Positions 43,693-51,912 of a stretch of DNA of 64,000 nucleotides are shown here, in pieces. The notes under the pieces were generated by a model. It did no database searches and was not told where the DNA came from. It was given only the letters and a program-made list of their open reading frames with translations. Every line of letters starts with the position of its first letter. Position 1 is the first letter of the stretch. The position numbers and the translations under genes are program-made. The stretch comes from Niveispirillum cyanobacteriorum (lineage in GTDB: Bacteria; Pseudomonadota; Alphaproteobacteria; Azospirillales; Azospirillaceae): assembly GCF_002868735.1 (NCBI RefSeq), contig NZ_CP025613.1:1-64000 (forward strand), in the 5' to 3' direction.

Positions 43693-46600
43693 ATGCAAAT
43701 CAATGGGACACAGGCGGACGACATTCTCACCGGCGGTGACGGCGACGATACGATCAATGGCGGCCCCGGTAATGATACGCTGCGCGGTGGTGCCGGGGCC
43801 GATATTTTCCGGCTGCGCGCGGGTGAAGGCCATGACCTGATCCTTGATTTCAATCCCGCCCAGGACCGGCTGGATCTGGGTATCTCCTATGGCAGCCAGG
43901 ACGTCGGATTATCGACCGACAGCGCCGGCAACAGCGTCGTCACCCTCTACCCCTTCACGCCCGATCAACTGCGTTTCACCCTTGCCGGGGTGACACGGGA
44001 GCAGTGGCTGGACCTGCGCGATGTGGACGGAAGGCGGCTGCTGCGTCCGACCGCTGATGATTATGGTGATACTTTCGCCACCGCCCCTTCCATCGGCAAG
44101 GGTGTCTTCGGCATCATCGACCGTGCCGATGATATCGATGTAGTGCAGTTGCCGGGCTTGAACGGCACGCATTACCGCATCGCCCTGTCGGGTGGCATTA
44201 CGGGAACCGCCCCGATCGCCGAACTGATCAGCTTTGACGGTGCCATCCTGGCGCGGACAGTGGCGCAGGATGGCGACAATGTCCTCGTCTACCGCGCGAC
44301 CAGCAGCCAACCGATGTATCTGAAGGTGCAGGGCGGTGGCACCTTCACGGGCCAGTACCGGGTCAGCGTCATGGATGTGCAAGCCCCCGCTGACAGTGTC
44401 GGCGACAGTGCCGCCAGCGCCCGCAGCCTGACCATCGGCCAGAATTTCAGCTCGATCCTGGAACGGCGCGGGGACGAGGACTGGTTTGCCGTACAGTTGA
44501 CGGGCGGCACCCGCTACAGCTTTCGCATGAACGCGGATGAGAATACGCAGCCCAGAATCCCTATCTCCGATCCGCTGCTGCGGCTGGTCGATGCCGGCGG
44601 GAGGGAGATTGCCTATGATGATGACAGCGGCGATGACGGCAATGCCCACTTGATCTTCACACCGCAAAGCACCGGCACCTATTATCTGGTCGCCCAATCG
44701 ACCTGGATCATGGATATCGGCTTCTATCAGGTCTCCGCGGACCTGGCCCTGGCCGATGATTTTGCGGCCTCGATATCGGGCGCAGGCGCGCTGTCCGTCA
44801 ACGGATCGGTGCGGGGCATCATCGATCAGGGGGGTGATCAGGACTGGTTCGCCATCGATCTGCTGGCCGGGCGTTCCTATGTCTTCGACCTGCTGACACG
44901 CCGGGATGGCAGTCAGCGGCTTGAAAATCCCGCTCTGACCCTGCTGGATGGCAATGGCGGCACGCTGGTGACGGGCACCGCCAGTACCGGCCAGTCCCAC
45001 ATCACCTTTACCCCCACCACCAGCGGTCGCTTCTACCTATCGGCAGCGGGTGGTGATACAGGCGCGACGGGCAGCTACACCCTGTCCACCCTGGGCCTGT
45101 TCCCCACCGCGTCCGGCAGCAAGGCCGCGGCCAGCACCAGCCTTCCCACCGACCCGCTGTTCGCGCAGCAATGGCATCTGGGAGACAAGGGCCTGAATGT
45201 CACCCCCGTCTGGACGGATTACACGGGCCGGGGTGTCCGGGTGGGTGTGCTGGATCAGGGGGTCGACCGCACCCACCCTGATCTGGACGATAATCAGCGC
45301 ATCGACCTGTCGATCAATGCCGATACCGGCCTGCCCGGCGGGGTTCCGGTGCGGGCACAGGATAATCACGGCACCGCCGTGGCCGGCGTCATCGCGGCGG
45401 AACGCAACGATGTTGGCGGCATCGGCGTGGCCTATAATGCCGACCTTGTCTCTATCTACAGCCGGTTGGGCGGCACACCCGCCACCTTGGACGGGGTTGT
45501 GGCCCGTGCCTTCACCCATGCACTGGGCAAGGTGGATGTGCTGAACAACAGCTGGGGCCTGGGCAACGCCTTCCAGCATTCCCCCGACAGCGCCTTCATG
45601 GATGATTTCGGCACGACCATGACGGCCAGTGCCGCCGCCCTGCGCCGGCTGGTGGCCGAAGGCCGCGACGGGCTGGGCACCGTGGTGGTGCAGTCCGCCG
45701 GTAATAGTGGGGAATTCGGCGATAACGGGAATCTGCATAACTTCCAGAACAGCCGCTTCACCATCGCCGTCGCCGCCACGAACAACCAGGGCAGTATCGC
45801 CAGCTTCTCCACACCGGGCACGTCGGTGCTGGTGGCGGCCCCCGGCGTCGATATCCTGACCAGCGACCGGGCCGGCAGCGTCGGGTATGAGACGGGCGAC
45901 AGCACGACAAAGTCCGGCACCAGCTTCGCGGCTCCCGGCATTTCCGGCGTCGTGGCGCTGATGCTGGAGGCCAATCCGGACCTGGGCTACCGTGATGTGC
46001 AGATGATCCTGGCCGCCAGCGGCGGCAATCGATCGTCCGAGCCAGCGAAGCCGGGCGCCCTCGGCTGGAACGGCACGGAACTGTGGCATGACACGCAGAA
46101 GGGCTTTGGCGTCGTTGATGCCCGCACCGCAGTGCGTTTAGCGGAAACCTGGCAGGGTCAGCGCACACTGGCCAACGAACAGAGCCTGACCGCCAGCGTT
46201 AGGCCCGATATCGGCCTGCCAATCCTGACCGACCGCTTCACCACCTCGTCGGTGACGCTCGACGCCAATCTGGCCATCGAGCATGTCGAAGTGGAAGTGG
46301 CCATCAATCATACCTGGATCGGCGATCTGACGATCCAGTTGATCAGCCCCACTGGCGCCACGGCGCGACTGCTGGAACGTCCCGGATCGGGGCTGATCTC
46401 AACTCATGGTTCCTCGCAGCAGGATGTGCGCTTCACCTTCTCCAGCGCCGCCTTAATGGGGCAACAGGCGCAGGGGGACTGGACCCTGAAGGTCACAGGC
46501 GGCCAGAATGGCAATGTCGGGGAGGTCAAATCCTGGACCCTGCGCGTGTTCGGGGAGGATCGGGGCAATGACGATCTGTTCCTGATCAATGACCGGTTGG

Positions 46601-47595
46601 CTGGTGAGATCCGTCTGAGTGACCGGCAGGGTGGCGCGGACACGCTGAACGGTGCCGCCCTGACGCGCGCTGTACAGATCGATCTGGAAGCCGGGCAGGC
46701 CAGCCTGGATGCCACCAGCAAGGCCCTGTTCCGGGCAGGCGAGATTGAACGCGCCTATGGCGGCGACGCAGGCGACAGCCTGAAGGCCAGCAGCCTGGAT
46801 AGCTATCTCAATGGCGGGCGCGGTGCCGACACGCTGACCGGCGGGACGGGCTTCGACATTTTGGTCGGCGGCGCGGGTGATGACCGACTGAATGGCGGTG
46901 GCGGCATCGATATTGCCCTGTTCAAGGGGGAAAGGTCGGCCTTCACTCTGTCGCGGGATGGCGACGGCTTTCTTATGGCTGGGCCGGACGGGCAGGATTA
47001 CCTGACCGGTGTGGAAATCGCCGTCTTCAACCGTGGCGCCCTGTTCCTGGGCGGGGCCGGCGGATCGCTGTTCAATGAAGCGGGATATCTGGCTGCCAAT
47101 CCGGATGTGGCCGCCGCAGTGCGGGCGGGGCTTTTCGTGTCGGGGCAGTCGCATTACGACGCCTATGGCCAGATCGAAGGGCGGTCTGGCGCCACCGGAC
47201 TTTCCTTGTTCAACGAAGGCTTCTATCTGGCCCGCTATCCCGACATCGACACCGCCGTGCGCAATGGCGCACTGGAAAGCGGCTATGCCCATTTCCTGAA
47301 ATATGGTCAGTCGGAAGGCCGCGCGGCCTCACTGTACTTCGATACCGCCTATTATCTGGAAAGGAACCCCGATGTTGCCGGGGCCGTGCGGGCTGGCGCC
47401 ATTCAGGCGCTGGACCATTACCTGACCTATGGCGTGAATGAGGGGCGGCAGGCCAGCCCCTACTTCAACGCGCAGGAATATCTGCGCCTCAATCCTGATG
47501 TCGCGGTGGCGGGCGTGAATGCTGTAAAGCATTTCCTGGCCTATGGTCAGGCAGAGGGGCGGCTGGCAGGCGTTGACTGGGATTATTTCGGATAA
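43693..47595 (+). CDS. secreted RTX subtilisin-family protease with P domain and C-terminal YLxxNPDV repeats
   Basis: A 1300-residue exoprotein without a signal peptide. In order: hemolysin-type calcium nonapeptides at the extreme N-terminus (about residues 13-40: [20 protein letters not shown]); two or three pre-peptidase-like beta domains (about 110-460); a peptidase S8 domain with Asp521 ([16 protein letters not shown]), His559 (DNHGTAVAG) and Ser744 (SGTSFAAPG); a convertase P domain ([18 protein letters not shown], about 870-960); a second nonapeptide block (about 1035-1070); and four roughly 40-residue repeats to the end. RTX repeats without a signal peptide point to type I secretion, but no HlyB/HlyD pair is nearby. 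A LacI gene follows 140 bases on. Confidence 0.88.
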   Translation: MQINGTQADDILTGGDGDDTINGGPGNDTLRGGAGADIFRLRAGEGHDLILDFNPAQDRLDLGISYGSQDVGLSTDSAGNSVVTLYPFTPDQLRFTLAGVTREQWLDLRDVDGRRLLRPTADDYGDTFATAPSIGKGVFGIIDRADDIDVVQLPGLNGTHYRIALSGGITGTAPIAELISFDGAILARTVAQDGDNVLVYRATSSQPMYLKVQGGGTFTGQYRVSVMDVQAPADSVGDSAASARSLTIGQNFSSILERRGDEDWFAVQLTGGTRYSFRMNADENTQPRIPISDPLLRLVDAGGREIAYDDDSGDDGNAHLIFTPQSTGTYYLVAQSTWIMDIGFYQVSADLALADDFAASISGAGALSVNGSVRGIIDQGGDQDWFAIDLLAGRSYVFDLLTRRDGSQRLENPALTLLDGNGGTLVTGTASTGQSHITFTPTTSGRFYLSAAGGDTGATGSYTLSTLGLFPTASGSKAAASTSLPTDPLFAQQWHLGDKGLNVTPVWTDYTGRGVRVGVLDQGVDRTHPDLDDNQRIDLSINADTGLPGGVPVRAQDNHGTAVAGVIAAERNDVGGIGVAYNADLVSIYSRLGGTPATLDGVVARAFTHALGKVDVLNNSWGLGNAFQHSPDSAFMDDFGTTMTASAAALRRLVAEGRDGLGTVVVQSAGNSGEFGDNGNLHNFQNSRFTIAVAATNNQGSIASFSTPGTSVLVAAPGVDILTSDRAGSVGYETGDSTTKSGTSFAAPGISGVVALMLEANPDLGYRDVQMILAASGGNRSSEPAKPGALGWNGTELWHDTQKGFGVVDARTAVRLAETWQGQRTLANEQSLTASVRPDIGLPILTDRFTTSSVTLDANLAIEHVEVEVAINHTWIGDLTIQLISPTGATARLLERPGSGLISTHGSSQQDVRFTFSSAALMGQQAQGDWTLKVTGGQNGNVGEVKSWTLRVFGEDRGNDDLFLINDRLAGEIRLSDRQGGADTLNGAALTRAVQIDLEAGQASLDATSKALFRAGEIERAYGGDAGDSLKASSLDSYLNGGRGADTLTGGTGFDILVGGAGDDRLNGGGGIDIALFKGERSAFTLSRDGDGFLMAGPDGQDYLTGVEIAVFNRGALFLGGAGGSLFNEAGYLAANPDVAAAVRAGLFVSGQSHYDAYGQIEGRSGATGLSLFNEGFYLARYPDIDTAVRNGALESGYAHFLKYGQSEGRAASLYFDTAYYLERNPDVAGAVRAGAIQALDHYLTYGVNEGRQASPYFNAQEYLRLNPDVAVAGVNAVKHFLAYGQAEGRLAGVDWDYFG
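47068..47575 (+). repeat. four C-terminal YLxxNPDV/YGxxEGR protein repeats
   Basis: Four in-frame units of about 37-44 codons share the pattern F(N/D)xxxYLxxxPDVxxAV, then HYxxYGxxEGR. They begin at residues about 1126, 1173, 1214 and 1254 of the RTX protease. The unit is familiar from other alphaproteobacterial exoproteins, where it probably forms a surface-binding helical repeat. DNA similarity between units is moderate, implying old duplication. Confidence 0.75.
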
Positions 47596-47734
47596 CCCAG
47601 GGGCCGGGATGTCTGGCGAAATGGCAACAAAGGTGCCGTGAAGCATCTGTCCTACCCATTCGCCTGATTGCCAGACAGCCCAGCCCCTCTATATGGTGCA
47701 ACCAGGGAGCAACCAGGCAGAAGCCGGGATAACG

Positions 47735-48766
47735 ATGCGGGCGAAAAGGCCGACGTCATTTGATATCGCCGAACTGGCGGGCGTATCACAATCCACGGTC
47801 TCGCGCGCCCTGCGCCGGGACAGCATGGTCAGTGAGGATACGCGCCTCAAGGTCGAACAGGCCGCCCGTGCGCTGAACTACAAGGTCGATGTGAATGCCC
47901 GCAACCTGCGGTCACAGCGTACCAACACGCTGGCCCTGCTGCTCTATGAAGACCCCGGCACTTCGGAGTCCCTGATCAATCCCTTCTTCCTGTCCATCCT
48001 GGGCAGTGTGACCCGCGCTTGTGCCAAGCGTGGCTACGATCTGCTGATCTCGTTTCAGCAATCCTCCAACGACTGGCACGCCGATTACGCGGCGTCCAAG
48101 CGGGCGGACGGCATCATCTTTCTGGGATATGGCGACTACACATCCTATCTGGACAAAATATCCTCCCTGGACGAAGCAGGCATCCAGTACATCACCTGGG
48201 GGCCCGTCCTGCCCGGACAGCCGGGCCATTTCATCGGGTCCGACAATGTGCAGGGCATGGCCGAGGCCGTCAGCCACCTGATCGCCATGGGCCATCGCCG
48301 CATCGCCTTCCTGGGCGATATCTCGGAAAACTGCCCCGAATATCGTGACCGGCACCAGGGCTATTTGAAGGCTTTGGCCGCCGCCGGCCTGTCCGCCGAC
48401 CCCACCCTGCGTCTGGACAGCCAGACCTCCGAAGAGGCGGGCCACGCCGCCGCGATGCGCCTGCTGGATAGCGGCCAGCCCTTCGATGCCGTCGTCGCTG
48501 CTTGCGATCTGGTGGCAATCGGCGCCCTGCACGCCCTGCGTGACCGGGGCCTGTCCGTGCCGGGCGATGTCTCGGTGATCGGTTTTGACGATATCCAGGC
48601 AGCCAGCTACACGAACCCGCCCTTGACGACGGTGCGTCAGGACACGGTGGCGGCGGGCGAATTGCTGGTAGAAAACCTGCTGCGCCTGATGAACGATCAG
48701 ATGCTGGATCGCACCATCATCCCGGCCAAACTGGTTGTGCGCGGCTCCACCCGGCGGCGGGGCTGA
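47735..48766 (+). CDS. LacI-family transcriptional regulator
   Basis: A 343-residue LacI-type repressor. The N-terminal helix-turn-helix and hinge are clear: TSFDIAELAGVSQSTVSRALRRDSMVSEDTRLKV, then ARALNYKVDVNARNLRSQRTNTLALLL. The periplasmic-binding-protein-like effector domain closes with VSVIGFDDIQAASYTNPPLTTVRQD and the usual VVRGSTR end. ATG 47735 is used; ATG 47693 would add 14 residues. It likely binds a sugar, but no sugar-use genes adjoin, so its targets are elsewhere or include the RTX protease upstream. It converges on the cNMP-binding gene with three bases between stops. Confidence 0.87.
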   Translation: MRAKRPTSFDIAELAGVSQSTVSRALRRDSMVSEDTRLKVEQAARALNYKVDVNARNLRSQRTNTLALLLYEDPGTSESLINPFFLSILGSVTRACAKRGYDLLISFQQSSNDWHADYAASKRADGIIFLGYGDYTSYLDKISSLDEAGIQYITWGPVLPGQPGHFIGSDNVQGMAEAVSHLIAMGHRRIAFLGDISENCPEYRDRHQGYLKALAAAGLSADPTLRLDSQTSEEAGHAAAMRLLDSGQPFDAVVAACDLVAIGALHALRDRGLSVPGDVSVIGFDDIQAASYTNPPLTTVRQDTVAAGELLVENLLRLMNDQMLDRTIIPAKLVVRGSTRRRG

Positions 48767-48769
48767 TCC

Positions 48770-49216
48770 TCACCCCTCATCCGCCAGCGTCTGCGTATCG
48801 CTGTTGGGCGCGATCTCACGGGCCTTGATAGCGCTGACTGCCAGAACCTGGCCCATCAGCCCTTCCAGTTGGTCATTGGCAGCGCGCAGGTTGCGGGCCA
48901 GGATGCGCACGATGCTGGCCACGAACGGGTCCGCCTCGGTCAGGCGCTGGCGCACCTTTTCGCCGGAAATCACGATCAAGGTCGTATCCTCGACCGCATG
49001 GGCGCAGGCCGACCGCGTGCCCTCATCGATCAGGGCCATTTCCCCGAAAAGGCAATTAGGCCCCACCTCGGCCAGCACGACCGGATGCTCCGGCTCCCCG
49101 CGCCAGATGCGGATACGGCCGGACTGCACCAGATACATATGCTCGCCGCGTTCGCCCGTCAGGAACAGCTGCTTGCCGGCCGGCACGAACTTGCGGTTAA
49201 GAATGCCCTCGGCCAT
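48770..49216 (-). CDS. stand-alone cyclic-nucleotide-binding protein
   Basis: A 148-residue protein consisting of one Crp-type cyclic-nucleotide-binding domain: an opening beta roll (FVPAGKQLFLTGERGEHMYLVQSGRIRIW) and the phosphate-binding cassette FGEMALIDEGTRSACAHA with the glutamate and arginine that contact cAMP. A C-terminal helix follows. There is no helix-turn-helix, so it is not a Crp-like regulator but a sensor acting through protein contact. ATG 49216 follows AAGGGG; the longer frame was rejected. It is the last gene of the minus-strand operon, 62 bases after the CHASE2 cyclase, whose product it presumably reads. Confidence 0.85.
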   Translation of the reverse strand: MAEGILNRKFVPAGKQLFLTGERGEHMYLVQSGRIRIWRGEPEHPVVLAEVGPNCLFGEMALIDEGTRSACAHAVEDTTLIVISGEKVRQRLTEADPFVASIVRILARNLRAANDQLEGLMGQVLAVSAIKAREIAPNSDTQTLADEG

Positions 49217-49278
49217 GACCAGCCCCTTCTGAATGCGATGGCGTGTTATCGGTCCCGCCGCGCCCCCTGGCAAGGGGA

Positions 49279-51222
49279 TTACTTGTCCGACATGACAACC
49301 AGATCGTCGCTGGCACCCTTGTCCAGTCGTTCCAGATGCAGGGCCACCGGCCCATCCTCCGGTCGCTCCGCCGCCAGTGCCTGAAACAGCGCCCGCGCCT
49401 GCTCCCGCCCCTCGGCCATGGCGGCGTAGGCAATCTGATAGCGCTGCATGAACCCGCCCGCCGCTTCGTCTGCCGTCAGGGGCTGGAACACCGCGATGGG
49501 TTCGGTTTTGCCCTTCAGGACGATACGCCCGATGGGCCGACGCGGAATGTCGGGGCAGCGACCCGCCGTCGCCCCGCTCATCGCCACCCGCGTGCCGAAA
49601 TATTTGTTCAGCCCCTCCAGGCGCGCCGCCGTATTCACGGCATCGCCCAGCGCGGTGTATTCAAACCGCGCGTCCGACCCGAAATTGCCCACGCTCGCGG
49701 GACCTGAATGCACGCCGATGCGCGTCACGCCAAAGGGGCGGCCCGCGGCCGTTTCGGCAGCCAGAAACCCTTGCGCGAACCGGTCCAGTTCCAGGGCGCA
49801 GGCCGCGGCGCGGGCCGCATGGTCTTCCATGTCGCGCGGCGCCCCGAATAGGGCGAAGACGGCATCGCCGATGAACTTGTCGACGGTGCCGCCATGGGCG
49901 AACACCACCTTCACCATCCCGTCCAGATAGCGGTTCATGACATCGGCCAGTGTGGTGGCGTCCATCCCCTCCGATATGGTCGTGAACCCGGCCACATCGG
50001 TGAAGACATAAGACATGTCGCGCCGCTTGGGATCGATGGACAGCTTCGACGGATCCTTCAGGATATCATCCAGCAGGGCTGGCGACAGATACTTGGCAAA
50101 GGCCGCCTGCACGAACCGCTTCTGGTCCCGGTCCCGTCGCCCACGCCAGATGTCGGTCAGCCACAGACCCAGCATGACCGACAAAGACGGCCCGATCTGC
50201 GGCAACAGGATATTGCCCCTGGCAAAGGCTGGCGCCGCCAGCAGCCAGATGCCCACCACCAGCCCCAGGCCCAGCAGCGCCCGCAGCCATAGCGATATCT
50301 CCACCAGACCCAACACCAGACCCAGGCCCGCCGCGATCAGCCCCGCCGCAACCGCCAGCCCCACACCCTGCGCCGGTGCCGTCCGCCCCTCCAGCAGTTG
50401 CGACAGTGCATGGGCATGGATGGTGATCCCCGGCAGCACCCCAGCATTGCCGGCAAAGGCCGTACGGAAGGGCGTGATATGCCGGTCACGGTCCGACAGG
50501 TCGGCCCCCACCAGCACGATCTTGTCCTTGAACCACGCGGGCGGCAGCAATGCCACGGCATGGGCCGGGAACTGTCGGAACGCAGCCGTCTGCGCATCGG
50601 GCCGCCCGCGCCAGGCGAGGGGCGTCAATTCACGCGGCGGGTTCAGGCCCAGATGGGTGGCCAGGGCCGGTACCACGCCCGCCTGCCAATGCCCCTCCGC
50701 CCCGGTCTTGCCGGGGAAGATCCAGCGCACCGTGCCGTCCAGATTATCCTTCACCAGATTGGCCCAGCCGCGCCGTTCCACCGGGACAAACGCGTTCAGG
50801 TAGGCCACCTGCCCCTCGGTCAGCCCTTCATCGGCGCCACCATGGCTGACCACCAGGGGGATTTTCAGCGCCCGAATGGCGTCCGCCAGCGCCTGATCCT
50901 TCTCCGGCTCCGTCGGCTGATCCAGCAGCACGTCCAGCAGCACCGCCTTCGCCCCCTTGGCCTCCAGCGTACGCAGCACACCGGCCAGAAACGCCCGGTC
51001 AACGGGGGAGCGATAGGGGAACCGGGCCAGCGTATCCTCATTGATGGCGACGATGACGATGTCGGGTTGCTGCGGCTGTGATGGCGTCATGGTCGCCACC
51101 CGGTAATCCGCCACCCAATTCTCGATCCCCTGCAGAAAAGGTGCGGCCCGCACCAGCAGCACCGGCGCCAGCCCCGCCAGCAGAAGAATCGCAGCAAAGG
51201 TCAGAAGGCGGCGGATCGGCAT
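49279..51222 (-). CDS. CHASE2-domain class III adenylate cyclase
   Basis: A 647-residue membrane cyclase. A first helix (residues about 5-28) is followed by an extracytoplasmic CHASE2 sensor (about 30-290). Then come three closely spaced helices (about 300-365) and a cytoplasmic class III cyclase domain. Metal aspartates are Asp409 (VFTDVAGFT) and Asp453 (FIGDAVFALFG). The purine-binding lysine is Lys449 and the downstream YTALGDAVNTAARLEG supplies the threonine, asparagine and arginine of adenylate cyclases. It should therefore make cAMP in response to an envelope signal. It lies six bases from the FecR-like gene and upstream of the cNMP-binding protein, which points to a dedicated sensor-effector pair. 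Confidence 0.92.
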   Translation of the reverse strand: MPIRRLLTFAAILLLAGLAPVLLVRAAPFLQGIENWVADYRVATMTPSQPQQPDIVIVAINEDTLARFPYRSPVDRAFLAGVLRTLEAKGAKAVLLDVLLDQPTEPEKDQALADAIRALKIPLVVSHGGADEGLTEGQVAYLNAFVPVERRGWANLVKDNLDGTVRWIFPGKTGAEGHWQAGVVPALATHLGLNPPRELTPLAWRGRPDAQTAAFRQFPAHAVALLPPAWFKDKIVLVGADLSDRDRHITPFRTAFAGNAGVLPGITIHAHALSQLLEGRTAPAQGVGLAVAAGLIAAGLGLVLGLVEISLWLRALLGLGLVVGIWLLAAPAFARGNILLPQIGPSLSVMLGLWLTDIWRGRRDRDQKRFVQAAFAKYLSPALLDDILKDPSKLSIDPKRRDMSYVFTDVAGFTTISEGMDATTLADVMNRYLDGMVKVVFAHGGTVDKFIGDAVFALFGAPRDMEDHAARAAACALELDRFAQGFLAAETAAGRPFGVTRIGVHSGPASVGNFGSDARFEYTALGDAVNTAARLEGLNKYFGTRVAMSGATAGRCPDIPRRPIGRIVLKGKTEPIAVFQPLTADEAAGGFMQRYQIAYAAMAEGREQARALFQALAAERPEDGPVALHLERLDKGASDDLVVMSDK

Positions 51223-51228
51223 GGGGGA

Positions 51229-51909
51229 TCAGTTCCCCGCCAGCAGCGCCCGCGCCTGCCGGTCGCACTGCTTCGCCGCCATCCACCCCGCCGCCATCTT
51301 CGGTGCCGTCACACTGGCCGGTAGCATGTGGAACGTCACGGCCGACGCCGCCCCATCCAGCTCAAACAGCAAGGTCCCACCATCGGCGATGGGCAGTTCC
51401 GGCAGGGCCAGCCGCCCCTCCCCCGCCGGCCATTCGGCATTGGCGGTCCAGGCGCGGTCGGCGGGCATCAGGGTCAGGCTGGCGGGTTTGGCGGCATCGG
51501 CCCGCCACAGCACCACCTCCTGCCCCGGTTTCACGCACGCGGCACCCGATACCGCCGGGTCCACGACCCAGGCCTCGGGCAGAGGCGCGGAGGCACCCGC
51601 ATCGCGCACGGCACCCAGGCTGGTCGTATCGGCCCCGCGTGCCGACAGCAGGCCCGCCAATTGCTGCGTCGCCCCCTGCCCGGCGCTGGCCGGCGTGCCC
51701 TTGAACGGCCCGCGCAGTGTCACCTGTGCCCCATCCTCCCCGATCAGGACAACGCGCGCGCCATCTGCCAGGGTCAGGGACGCCTCGTCATCAATGGTGG
51801 CGCCGGGCGCCAGATCGCTGCCCTTGGCCTCCACCACCACCAGGGATGCCGCGTTGGCCGGGGCAGCCAGCAGCAGGACAAGCGCCAGAAGCGGGGCAGA
51901 ACGAACCAT
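51229..51909 (-). CDS. exported FecR-like protein of unknown function
   Basis: A 226-residue exported protein with signal peptide MVRSAPLLALVLLLAAPANA. The mature N-terminal half (ATIDDEASLTLADGARVVLIGEDGAQVTLRGPF) resembles the FecR fold found in many envelope sensor and exoprotein systems. The second half (ASLTLMPADRAWTANAEWPAGEG) looks like a beta sandwich with two or three cysteines (SGAACVKPGQ, AKQCDRQ). It lies between the CHAT protein gene (three bases) and the cyclase (six bases), the centre of the operon. It could modulate CHASE2 sensing or the CHAT protease, but this is only inferred from position. Confidence 0.7.
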   Translation of the reverse strand: MVRSAPLLALVLLLAAPANAASLVVVEAKGSDLAPGATIDDEASLTLADGARVVLIGEDGAQVTLRGPFKGTPASAGQGATQQLAGLLSARGADTTSLGAVRDAGASAPLPEAWVVDPAVSGAACVKPGQEVVLWRADAAKPASLTLMPADRAWTANAEWPAGEGRLALPELPIADGGTLLFELDGAASAVTFHMLPASVTAPKMAAGWMAAKQCDRQARALLAGN

Positions 51910-51912
51910 GGA

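Noticed and set aside
43909-47292. Long minus-strand frames across the RTX protease gene
   Set aside because: Repetitive, low-order translations opposite a gene with catalytic Asp, His and Ser in place.
47610-47677. TGTCTGGC and GCCAGACA inverted arms 52 bases apart after the RTX protease
   Set aside because: The loop is long and lacks a T-run, so neither a terminator nor an operator can be supported beyond chance.
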